Source: Pseudomonadota bacterium (GTDB taxonomy: Bacteria > Pseudomonadota > Gammaproteobacteria > Steroidobacterales > Steroidobacteraceae). From it: a stretch of 7,511 nucleotides of DNA. The notes under the pieces were generated by a model, which was not told the DNA's origin, did no database searches, and saw only the letters and a list, made by a program, of their open reading frames with translations. The DNA is taken from contig QGUX01000175.1 of the NCBI GenBank assembly GCA_003242275.1, positions 1 to 7,511 of the forward strand, given 5' to 3'. Position 1 is the stretch's first letter, and each line of letters opens with the position of its first letter. Of the stretch, positions 1-5,708 are shown piece by piece. The position numbers and the translations under genes were made by a program.

Positions 1-532
1 TTAAAAAGAGCACGCGGGGAAAGGCGGCACGGGCAGAAAACCGGCTTCCGTTTGCCGTTGAGCGCGGCGCCCCCAGGTCGGGGATCGCCGGGAGGCCGGG
101 GGGGGTGGCCGGCACCTTGATCAGCGCGTTGGGCCGATCGAGCGCCCGCCACAGGCGCTGGGCCTCGGCCACGGTGCCGGCCGTGTCGTCGGCGAGCAGC
201 GGCGAGACCTCGAAGCTGACGTAGCCGTCCCTGCCGGAAGTGGCGCGGTACACGTCCTGGAACAGGTCGGCGGCGCCGCGCACGTCCTCGAGGGCCAGCT
301 GCTCGTAGATGGCGAGCGGCGCCAGCCCCTGCGCGGCCAGCTTCGCCGCGGCATCACGGTACTCCTCGCCACCGGCGATGGATTTCTCGAAGATGGCAGG
401 ATTGGAGGTCATGCCGGCCAGCCCGTCCTCCTCGATCCAGCGGCGCACGGTGCCGTCGCCCAGCCAGTTGCGGCGGATGTCGTCCACCCACAGGCTCTGT
501 CCCAGTTCCCGCAGTTGCAGCAGCGGATTCAT
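1..532 (-). CDS. tal: Transaldolase, N-terminal part (runs off the left edge)
   Basis: Transaldolase moves a dihydroxyacetone unit between sugar phosphates in the non-oxidative pentose phosphate pathway, in the cytoplasm. The frame opens at the ATG 532-530 and stays open to the window edge (177 codons). Seen: N-terminus MNPLLQLRELGQSLW, then MTSNPAIFEK (residues 41-50), YVSFEVSP (104-111) and ALIKVPAT (136-143). K139 in the IKVPAT motif is the family's Schiff-base lysine. The long N-terminus fits the mycobacterial-type Tal subfamily (about 360-380 residues), which also occurs fused to phosphoglucose isomerase; the missing C-terminus prevents a choice. A Shine-Dalgarno AAGGAGA (549-543) lies 10 bases before the ATG and supports this start. 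The gene is divergent from the PQQ dehydrogenase. Oddity: after about residue 151 (positions 1-80) the translation no longer resembles the family, which should read NVTLLF soon after. This suggests sequence errors or a rearrangement at the edge. Confidence 0.9.
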   Translation of the reverse strand, partial: MNPLLQLRELGQSLWVDDIRRNWLGDGTVRRWIEEDGLAGMTSNPAIFEKSIAGGEEYRDAAAKLAAQGLAPLAIYEQLALEDVRGAADLFQDVYRATSGRDGYVSFEVSPLLADDTAGTVAEAQRLWRALDRPNALIKVPATPPGLPAIPDLGAPRSTANGSRFSARAAFPRVLFL

Positions 533-542
533 CGTCGCGGAG

Positions 543-549
543 TCTCCTT
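543..549 (-). promoter_or_regulatory. Ribosome binding site of transaldolase
   Basis: On the minus strand the sequence reads AAGGAGA, a near-perfect Shine-Dalgarno, 10 bases before the ATG at 532-530. It supports that ATG as the start of the transaldolase. Confidence 0.6.
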
Positions 550-564
550 CGGCAAGGGTGTGCG

Positions 565-570
565 ATCGTA
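565..570 (-). promoter_or_regulatory. Possible -10 element for transaldolase
   Basis: The minus strand reads TACGAT (part of TATACGAT, 572-565), an A/T-rich patch in a GC-rich gap, about 33 bases before the transaldolase ATG. No good -35 box stands at 16-18 bases upstream, so this is a weak call based on position and A/T content only. Confidence 0.3.
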
Positions 571-634
571 TATGAAGGTGGGCCATACGCGGACATGCAT
601 GGGTTGTGGCGTTCGCTGCGATGCACCGACCCCA

Positions 635-663
635 CGGACAGCCCCCGGGCATGGGCCTATAAT
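635..663 (+). promoter_or_regulatory. Sigma70-type promoter of the PQQ dehydrogenase
   Basis: A perfect -10 hexamer TATAAT (658-663) stands 17 bases after CGGACA (635-640), which matches the consensus -35 TTGACA at four of six positions. Transcription would start near 670, giving a leader of about 57 bases before the ATG at 727. The upstream in-frame ATG at 595 would then lie outside the transcript, which argues for the 727 start. A perfect TATAAT is unlikely by chance in sequence this GC-rich. No operator repeat was recognised around it. Confidence 0.65.
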
Positions 664-726
664 CGCCGCCAGGAACGAGAATCCGCGCCCGAAGCGGACA
701 CCAACAAGGACCGATGGGGGGATGAA

Positions 727-2859
727 ATGACGATCCGACACGGCAATGCGCGCCTCCGCAGGGTGGGCGCGTTCGGGATAATCCTCGTGGCTGCCCTTGC
801 GGCCGGATGCCAGAAGCGCATCGGCCAGGCCGCCGTCGACGCGGATCGCCTGGTCAATGCCGACAACGAGCCGGGCGCGTGGATGACGCACGGCCGCACC
901 TACTCCGAGCAGCGCTTCAGCCCGCTCGATGCCATCAACACGGAGAACGTCGGCCGGCTGGGCCTGGCCTGGTACGCCGACATGGACACCAACCGCGGCC
1001 AGGAAGCCACGCCCCTCATGGTCGACGGCGTGATCTACGTGTCGACCGCGTGGAGCAAGGTGAAGGCCTACGACGCGAAGACCGGCAAGGCGCTGTGGTC
1101 CTTCGATCCCGAGGTGCCCGGCGCCGCGGGCGTCAATGCCTGCTGCGACGTGGTCAACCGCGGCGTCGCCGTGTGGCAGGGCAAGGTGTTCGTCGGCACC
1201 ATCGACGGCCGCCTGATCGCGCTCGACTCGAAGACCGGCCGCAAGCTCTGGGACGTGGTCACCGTCGACCAGTCCAAGCCCTACACCATCACCGGCGCGC
1301 CGCGCGTGGTGAAGGGCAAGGTGCTGATCGGCAATGGCGGCGCCGAGTTCGGCGTGCGCGGCTACGTGACGGCCTACGACGCCGAAACCGGCGAGCTGGC
1401 CTGGCGCTTCTACACCGTGCCCGGCAATCCCGCCGACGGCCCCGACGGCGCCGCCTCCGACAGCGTGCTGGCGGAGCTGGCCCAGCCCACGTGGTCCGGC
1501 AAGTGGTGGGAAATCGGCGGCGGCGGCACGGTGTGGGACTCCATGTCGTACGACCCCGAGCTCGACCTGCTCTACGTCGGCGTGGGCAATGGCTCGCCGT
1601 GGAACCACTCGCTGCGCAGCGAGGGCAAGGGCGACAACCTGTTCCTCACCTCCATCCTCGCGCTCGACCCGGATGACGGCAGCTACCGCTGGCACTACCA
1701 GGTGACGCCGGGCGAGACCTGGGACCACACCGCCACGCAGCAGATGATCCTCGCGGACCTCACCATCGACGGCGAGGTGCGCAAGGTGCTGATGCAGGTG
1801 CCGAAGAACGGCTTCTTCTATGTGCTCGACCGCACCAACGGCAAGCTGATCTCGGCGAAGAACGTCACCGAGATCGCGTGGGCCACGCACGTGGACCTCG
1901 CCACCGGCCGGCCGGTGGAGAACCCGGCGGCGCGCTACAACCTCACGGGCAAGCCGTTCCAGTCCACCCACAACCCCAATGGCGTGCACACCTGGCACTC
2001 GATGGCGTACAGCCCCCAGACCGGCCTGGTGTACGTGCCCATCCACGGCACGCCGTTCATCTTCGGCAAGCCCGAGCACTATGAACCGGTGAAGAAGGCC
2101 ACCAACACCGGCGCCGACTTCTCCGCCAACGCCACGCTCGACCCGCAGTGGGTGCTGGACAACACCTACGGCCGCCTGATCGCCTGGGATCCGGTGCAGC
2201 AGCGCGAGGTCTGGCGCGTGGAGCGCGCCGGCCAGGCCAATGGCGGCGCACTGGCCACGGCCGGCGGCCTGGTGTTCCAGGGCACGGGGTCGGGCGAGTT
2301 CACCGCGCTGGATGCCAGGAGCGGCGAGCAGCTCTGGTCCTACCCGGTGCAGACCGGCGTGGTGGCCGCGCCGATCAGCTACGCCATCGACGGCGAGCAG
2401 TACGTGGCCATCATGGTAGGCACCGGCGCCTCGTGGGCCATGATCGGCGGCGACGCCAACATGAAGGGCTTCGCGCTGCCGAACGTGTCGCGCCTGCTGG
2501 TGTTCAAGCTCGACGGCCAGGTGCAGCTGCCGCCGGCCCCGGCCATGCAGCGCCCGCCACTGGACCCGCCGCCGCTCACGGCCGACGAGGCCACCGTGGC
2601 GCGCGGCGCGCCGCTGTACGAGACCTGGTGCGGCAGCTGCCATGGTGCCGGCGTGGTGGGCGTTGGCCTGCTGCCCGACCTGCGCCGCACGCCGCTGCTG
2701 CGCACGCCCGAGCAGTTCGAGCAGGTGGTGATGGCCGGCGCGCGCGAGCCGCGCGGCATGGTCTCGTTCCACGACGTGTTCGACGCCGAGGATGCCCGCG
2801 CCATCCTGGCCTACATCATCGCCCGCGCGAACCAGGACAAGGCGGCCGGCGCCGAGTAG
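727..2859 (+). CDS. PQQ-dependent alcohol dehydrogenase with cytochrome c domain (quinohemoprotein, predicted lipoprotein)
   Basis: Type II quinohemoprotein alcohol dehydrogenases oxidise primary alcohols or aldehydes in the periplasm and pass electrons from PQQ to an attached heme c. The 710-residue length fits the family. Seen, in order: a signal peptide with lipobox LAAGC (C28); a beta-propeller with W-motif repeats such as AYDAKTGKALW; the adjacent cysteine pair C139-C140 (ACCDVVNRG) that forms a ring disulfide near PQQ; GNGGAEFG (E207) and VGNGSPWN (N288), the usual metal ligands; GETWDHTAT with catalytic D333; a Pro-rich linker (601-617); and a cytochrome c domain with CGSCH (635-639) and the likely axial Met679 in RGMVSF. 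The residue two after D333 is Thr, whereas lanthanide enzymes have Asp there, so calcium is inferred. The start at 727 was chosen because the signal peptide begins there, G-rich sequence precedes it, and the promoter lies downstream of the ATG at 595. No pqq synthesis gene is in view. Substrate unknown. Confidence 0.93.
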   Translation: MTIRHGNARLRRVGAFGIILVAALAAGCQKRIGQAAVDADRLVNADNEPGAWMTHGRTYSEQRFSPLDAINTENVGRLGLAWYADMDTNRGQEATPLMVDGVIYVSTAWSKVKAYDAKTGKALWSFDPEVPGAAGVNACCDVVNRGVAVWQGKVFVGTIDGRLIALDSKTGRKLWDVVTVDQSKPYTITGAPRVVKGKVLIGNGGAEFGVRGYVTAYDAETGELAWRFYTVPGNPADGPDGAASDSVLAELAQPTWSGKWWEIGGGGTVWDSMSYDPELDLLYVGVGNGSPWNHSLRSEGKGDNLFLTSILALDPDDGSYRWHYQVTPGETWDHTATQQMILADLTIDGEVRKVLMQVPKNGFFYVLDRTNGKLISAKNVTEIAWATHVDLATGRPVENPAARYNLTGKPFQSTHNPNGVHTWHSMAYSPQTGLVYVPIHGTPFIFGKPEHYEPVKKATNTGADFSANATLDPQWVLDNTYGRLIAWDPVQQREVWRVERAGQANGGALATAGGLVFQGTGSGEFTALDARSGEQLWSYPVQTGVVAAPISYAIDGEQYVAIMVGTGASWAMIGGDANMKGFALPNVSRLLVFKLDGQVQLPPAPAMQRPPLDPPPLTADEATVARGAPLYETWCGSCHGAGVVGVGLLPDLRRTPLLRTPEQFEQVVMAGAREPRGMVSFHDVFDAEDARAILAYIIARANQDKAAGAE

Positions 2860-2896
2860 GAACCCAACGGGTCGGGCGGCGCCACGGCGGCGCGGT

Positions 2897-2902
2897 TAGA
2901 AT
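2897..2902 (+). promoter_or_regulatory. Possible -10 element for aroE (leaderless or near-leaderless)
   Basis: TAGAAT, one base off the -10 consensus, ends 9 bases before the aroE ATG at 2912. Transcription from it would begin at or just before the start codon. No clear -35 box is seen upstream. No Shine-Dalgarno is seen between it and the ATG, which fits a leaderless transcript. The alternative is read-through from the dehydrogenase, 52 bases upstream. Confidence 0.4.
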
Positions 2903-2911
2903 CGCAGCCGC

Positions 2912-3757
2912 ATGAGCGCCCCCGACCGTTACGCCGTCATCGGCCATCCTGTCCGCCACAGCCGCTCGCCGTTCATCCATTCGCGCTTCGCGGCCCAGAC
3001 GCACCAGGACCTGGTCTACACCACCATCGATGCCCCGCCCGCCGACTTCGCGCGGGTGGTGCGCGAATTCTTCGCCGGCGGCGGCAAGGGGCTGAACGTC
3101 ACCGTGCCCCACAAGGAAGCGGCCGCGCAGCTGGTGGATGAGCTCACGCCGCGCGCGCATCGCGCCGGCGCGGTCAACACCATCGCGCCACGCCCGCAGG
3201 GGGGCCTCCTGGGCGACAACACCGACGGCGCGGGACTGGCGCGCGACCTCGTCCACAACCACGGCATCAGCATCGCTGGCCGTCGCGTGCTGCTGCTCGG
3301 CGCCGGCGGCGCGGCGCGCGGCGTGCTCGCGCCGCTGCTGGGCCTTGCGCCCAGCCGCCTGTGCATCGTCAATCGCAACGTTCAGCGCGCCCGCGACCTC
3401 GCCACGGCCTTCAGCGACATGGGAAGCCTCGGCGCCATTTCCTACGAGGAGCTGGCCAGGGGGACTGAACCCTGGGACATCGTGATCAACGCCACCGCCG
3501 CCAGCCTGGCCGGCGAGGTGCCGGCGCTGCCTCCGGGCATCGTCACGTCGAACAGCATCTGCTACGACCTCGCGTACGCGCGCGAGGAAACGCCCTTCGT
3601 GCGCTGGGCGCACGAGCGCGGCGTGGCGCGCGCGATGGACGGGCTGGGAATGCTGGTGGAACAGGCCGCCGAGTCGTTCTACCTGTGGCGCGGCGTGCGG
3701 CCCGACACGCCCTCGGTGCTGGCCGCGCTGGCGGCGGAGCTGCGCGGCGCCGCCTGA
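2912..3757 (+). CDS. aroE: Shikimate dehydrogenase (NADP+)
   Basis: AroE reduces 3-dehydroshikimate to shikimate with NADPH in the cytoplasm, the fourth step of the shikimate pathway to aromatic amino acids. The 281 residues are close to the usual 270-285. Seen: substrate-binding HSRSP (S17 and S19); LNVTVPHKEA with catalytic K68; GAVNTI (N89); GDNTDG with catalytic D105; the Rossmann glycine motif LLLGAGGAARG (127-137); NRN (154-156), the NADP phosphate-binding loop; DIVINATAASL (189-199), where the family more often has NATS; and the C-terminal DGLGMLVEQAAESFYLW (243-259). All key residues are present, so the enzyme should be active. It starts 52 bases after the dehydrogenase stop, without an obvious ribosome site, and ends one base from the converging DUF2937 gene. 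A paralogue such as YdiB or quinate dehydrogenase cannot be fully excluded, but the sequence reads as standard AroE. Confidence 0.95.
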   Translation: MSAPDRYAVIGHPVRHSRSPFIHSRFAAQTHQDLVYTTIDAPPADFARVVREFFAGGGKGLNVTVPHKEAAAQLVDELTPRAHRAGAVNTIAPRPQGGLLGDNTDGAGLARDLVHNHGISIAGRRVLLLGAGGAARGVLAPLLGLAPSRLCIVNRNVQRARDLATAFSDMGSLGAISYEELARGTEPWDIVINATAASLAGEVPALPPGIVTSNSICYDLAYAREETPFVRWAHERGVARAMDGLGMLVEQAAESFYLWRGVRPDTPSVLAALAAELRGAA

Positions 3758-3758
3758 A

Positions 3759-4283
3759 TCAGCGCCGGCGCGAAGCGGCCATCAGCCGCACGGACACCGC
3801 ATCGAGCGCCCACGCCCCGAGCTGCCACAGCAGCAGGAACAGGGCCCAGAGCGTCAGGCCCACGGTGAAGGCCACGAGCAGCCCGTCGGGATCGAGGGAA
3901 AAGGTGGGGACATGGTCGCGCAGCGTGGCCGCGCCGATGTCCGCGTCGTAGTGGCGCAGCAGGAAGGCGATCTGCTGCCACACCGTGCCCGCCAGTCCTT
4001 CGGCCATGGCCTGGAGCCGGTGCAGCGACTCGAGCATGTCCTGCAGCGCCTGGCCTTCGGCGTGGAAGCTGGGATCGGAACTGGCGAGGTGGTGCCGCAC
4101 CAGCGCATCCATGTTGCCGTCGTGGTAACGGCGCGCGATCTCCTGGAACGGCGCCAGGTCGAGCTGGATCTGGTCCAGCCGCCCGCCGACGCGCTGGCGG
4201 TATTGCTGGATGAAACCGGGAATGCACCCGCCGGCAATGGTGCCGGCCAGCAGTACCAGTCGATCCAGCAATCCGCGCAGCAT
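3759..4283 (-). CDS. DUF2937 family membrane protein
   Basis: Function unknown. The 174-residue protein has the pattern I know from DUF2937: an N-terminal hydrophobic segment (about 5-22), directly followed by IPGFIQQYRQRVGGRLDQ (21-38). A polar, mostly helical middle (40-125) with heptad-like Leu/Ala spacing follows, then a second strongly hydrophobic segment (about 133-157) and a basic tail (SRRR). This predicts an inner-membrane protein with a central soluble loop. It lies 18 bases downstream of the beta-barrel gene on the same strand, so the two are probably co-transcribed. Only weak GAGG/GGAA purines precede its ATG. Its TGA stop is one base from the aroE stop on the other strand. The family assignment comes from memory of the motif. 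Confidence 0.8.
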   Translation of the reverse strand: MLRGLLDRLVLLAGTIAGGCIPGFIQQYRQRVGGRLDQIQLDLAPFQEIARRYHDGNMDALVRHHLASSDPSFHAEGQALQDMLESLHRLQAMAEGLAGTVWQQIAFLLRHYDADIGAATLRDHVPTFSLDPDGLLVAFTVGLTLWALFLLLWQLGAWALDAVSVRLMAASRRR

Positions 4284-4301
4284 GCCGCGGTTCCGGGCCT
4301 C

Positions 4302-4874
4302 TTACAGGAAGGACTTCGAGATGCCCACCGAGATCAGGGAGGGCTTGGAGTCCTCCACCTTGAAGCGTTCGTACTCGCCGCGGATCGCCCACGAGCCGAG
4401 CTTGAACTGCACGCCCAGGCCATAGGCGAACTTGGTGTCGTCGGTGCTGAAGTCACCCACGTCCACGTCGACGTCCACCCGGGCGAGGCCGGCCTTGGCA
4501 TAGACGTCGAGCACCGGCAGCGGCAACGGCAGGTAGAACAGGCCGAAGGCCGCAAGGCCCTTGTACTTGGCGTCGGCCTCCTCGGAGGTCGCCTTGCCGA
4601 AGTCGATGTAGTCCAGCTCCGCGCCGAACACGGAGGCGAATCGCACGCCGCCGAACAGCTTCCACGCGGTGTCCTTGTCGTCGAGGTCGGTGAACTCGAT
4701 GTCGTCGAGGTCGGCATTGCTCTGGCCGATGCCCGCGCCGATGTAGAAGTCCACGCCGGGAATGCCCTGCGCCTGGGCCGGCGCGGCCGCCAGTCCCAGC
4801 GCACCGCAGGCAGCGAGCGCCGCCAGCAGGTGACGCGACTTCAGCCTTGCACCAGCCGCTCTGGAATTGGACAT
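4302..4874 (-). CDS. Outer-membrane beta-barrel protein (OmpA-like barrel fold)
   Basis: A predicted small outer-membrane barrel of 190 residues with unknown role. Seen: a long basic N-terminus and a hydrophobic core ending in a signal peptidase I site, APAQA|Q (after A35). Then alternating polar/nonpolar strands follow: FYIGAGIGQ, AWKLFGGVRF, FGAELDYIDFG, GLAAFGLFYLPL, LDVYAKAGLARV, KFAYGLGVQFKLG, WAIRGEYERF and SLISVGISKSF. These give about eight strands, fitting the OMP_b-brl/OmpA N-terminal type. The chain ends in FL, not the usual terminal Phe. Acidic loops (DLDD, DVDVDVGD) stand out. LAAC at 20-23 also resembles a lipobox, but the downstream AQA site fits a barrel better. The start is fixed by the Shine-Dalgarno AGGAGG 7 bases upstream. 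Probably the first gene of a pair with the DUF2937 gene. Confidence 0.85.
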   Translation of the reverse strand: MSNSRAAGARLKSRHLLAALAACGALGLAAAPAQAQGIPGVDFYIGAGIGQSNADLDDIEFTDLDDKDTAWKLFGGVRFASVFGAELDYIDFGKATSEEADAKYKGLAAFGLFYLPLPLPVLDVYAKAGLARVDVDVDVGDFSTDDTKFAYGLGVQFKLGSWAIRGEYERFKVEDSKPSLISVGISKSFL

Positions 4875-4881
4875 GTCATCT

Positions 4882-4887
4882 CCTCCT
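4882..4887 (-). promoter_or_regulatory. Strong ribosome binding site of the beta-barrel gene
   Basis: The minus strand reads GAGGAGGAG, containing a perfect AGGAGG 7 bases before the ATG at 4874. A second ATG at 4879-4877, out of frame and only 2 bases from the site, is too close to be used. The perfect site suggests high expression, as expected for an abundant envelope protein. Confidence 0.75.
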
Positions 4888-4927
4888 CAAGTGGGGTACG
4901 GGTGTCCGCATGGTACGCCGCGCAACA

Positions 4928-4956
4928 GAAAAGGCCCGCATCAAGCGGGCCTTTCT
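4928..4956 (-). terminator. Rho-independent terminator (possibly bidirectional)
   Basis: GGCCCGC (4933-4939) and GCGGGCC (4945-4951) form a perfect 7-bp GC stem with a 5-base loop, extended by A:T pairs to about 10 bp. On the minus strand the stem is followed by TTTTCTGTT, a fair U-tract. On the plus strand it is followed by TTTCT. It lies about 50 bases after the stop of the Gly/Met-rich gene at 5006 and before the beta-barrel gene, so it most likely ends the former's transcript. Confidence 0.85.
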
Positions 4957-4987
4957 GCAAGGTTTTGTGACTGGTTTCAGCCCATAC

Positions 4988-5005
4988 TGTTGCCTTTCAG
5001 CAACA
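4988..5005 (-). repeat. Small inverted repeat directly after a stop codon
   Basis: TGTTGC (4988-4993) and GCAACA (5000-5005) are perfect inverted copies around a 6-base spacer. They start immediately after the TAA of the Gly/Met-rich gene. No U-tract follows, so it is not an intrinsic terminator by itself. It could stabilise the transcript end ahead of the terminator at 4928-4956, or be chance. Confidence 0.4.
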
Positions 5006-5533
5006 TTACTGGCCGGGACCGCCGGGACGAGGGCCACCACCAGGGCCGCCCGGGCCGCCCCTGCCACCGGGGCCTCCCATGCCGCCGCCCGGACCCATGC
5101 CCATGCCGCCCCGGCGCGAGGACTGCGCGGTTTCCCAGGTCTTGCGCTGCTCGTCGTTGAGCACCTTGTTCACGGCGGCGACGAAGTCGTCACGCACCTT
5201 CTGCCGCGCGGCCATGCCTTCCTGGCTCGGCGGCGAACCCGGCGTGAACGGATACTTCTCGTTGACGGTGTTCATCTGGGCCACGTAGGCATCGGCCGCC
5301 TTGTTGATTTCGGCCTTCTGCGCATCGCTGAGCTTCAGCGCAGCATCGTCGAGCGCGAAGCGCTGGAGGGTACCGGCGCGATCGAGCTGTCCCATGCCCA
5401 TGCCCATTCCCATGCCGCCCCGCGGCGGACCGCCCGCTCCACCACCCGGCGCCTGCGCATACGCGCCGGTCGCCATCATCATCAGCGCACCCGTGGCCAT
5501 GGCCACGAGGCTCGCCCTGAAACTGCCTTTCAT
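5006..5533 (-). CDS. Exported Gly/Met-rich protein, Spy/CpxP-like
   Basis: Probably periplasmic, 175 residues, exact role unknown. Seen: a signal peptide with a Met-rich core (ALMMMATG) and cleavage site AYAQA|P (after A28). A low-complexity GGAGGPPRGG segment and the repeat MGMGMGMG (41-48) follow. The helical core (about 50-137) contains two LTxxQ-like boxes, LSDAQ (68-72) and LNDEQRKTW (125-133), the hallmark of the Spy/CpxP chaperone and metal-sensor family. The tail (142-175) is almost only Gly, Pro, Met and Arg. The core suggests envelope-stress or chaperone function; the Met clusters could bind copper(I), which is inference. The start at 5533 was chosen because the signal peptide begins there; the same frame extends to an ATG at 5617, but those added residues do not look like a secretion signal. 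A weak GGGGG precedes the ATG. It appears monocistronic, ended by the hairpin near 4940. Confidence 0.75.
   Translation of the reverse strand: MKGSFRASLVAMATGALMMMATGAYAQAPGGGAGGPPRGGMGMGMGMGQLDRAGTLQRFALDDAALKLSDAQKAEINKAADAYVAQMNTVNEKYPFTPGSPPSQEGMAARQKVRDDFVAAVNKVLNDEQRKTWETAQSSRRGGMGMGPGGGMGGPGGRGGPGGPGGGPRPGGPGQ
5391..5414 (+). repeat. Tandem hexamer CCCATG, four copies
   Basis: Four contiguous hexamers (CCCATG, CCCATG, CCCATT, CCCATG) encode the Met-Gly repeat of the exported protein on the minus strand (the third unit reads AATGGG in register). Because the unit is six bases, copy-number slippage would change the number of Met-Gly pairs without breaking the frame. Confidence 0.7.
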
Positions 5534-5579
5534 GTTGGTTACCCCCGCGTGGTTGATCTTCGGATACCAAGGCGGATCG

Positions 5580-5585
5580 ATCATA
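5580..5585 (-). promoter_or_regulatory. Possible -10 element for the Gly/Met-rich gene
   Basis: The minus strand reads TATGAT, one mismatch from TATAAT, about 46 bases before the ATG at 5533. The sequence at the -35 distance (GC-rich) does not match TTGACA, so an activator or alternative sigma factor would be needed. Weak call. Confidence 0.35.
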
Positions 5586-5655
5586 GCGCCGGCCCGGACG
5601 GGCGATTCACGGGGCAAGAAGTTTTAATGTGGCAAGGTGATAACCCCTGTCGCCA

Positions 5656-5678
5656 TCCGGCAGCAGTTTGCCGCCGGA
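5656..5678 (-). terminator. GC-rich hairpin downstream of the phosphodiesterase gene
   Basis: TCCGGCAGCA (5656-5665) and TGCCGCCGGA (5669-5678) form a 10-bp stem with a 3-base loop and one mismatch. In the minus-strand RNA the odd pair is a G-U wobble, so the stem is better on that strand. It lies about 30 bases after the phosphodiesterase stop but no U-tract follows. It may be a 3'-end stabiliser or a pause site with Rho instead of a true intrinsic terminator. Confidence 0.4.
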
Positions 5679-5708
5679 CTGTCACACCGGTGCATCAGTC
5701 GCGCCGCA

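Noticed and set aside
529..2772. A 747-codon open frame on the minus strand, antisense to the PQQ dehydrogenase
   Set aside because: Its product is rich in Ala, Gly, His, Val and Arg and has no recognisable domain. The plus-strand frame carries all PQQ and heme motifs. Long antisense frames are normal where third positions are G/C.
2860..2895. Repeated GGCGGCGC words after the dehydrogenase stop as a terminator
   Set aside because: They are direct, not inverted, copies and no T-run follows.
3912..4970. A 352-codon plus-strand frame over the DUF2937 and beta-barrel genes
   Set aside because: Antisense shadow: low-complexity composition, no motif. It also crosses the gap between two genes and the terminator.
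5534..5617. N-terminal extension of the Gly/Met-rich protein from the ATG at 5617
   Set aside because: The 28 extra residues have no secretion signal and would bury the clear signal peptide beginning at 5533.
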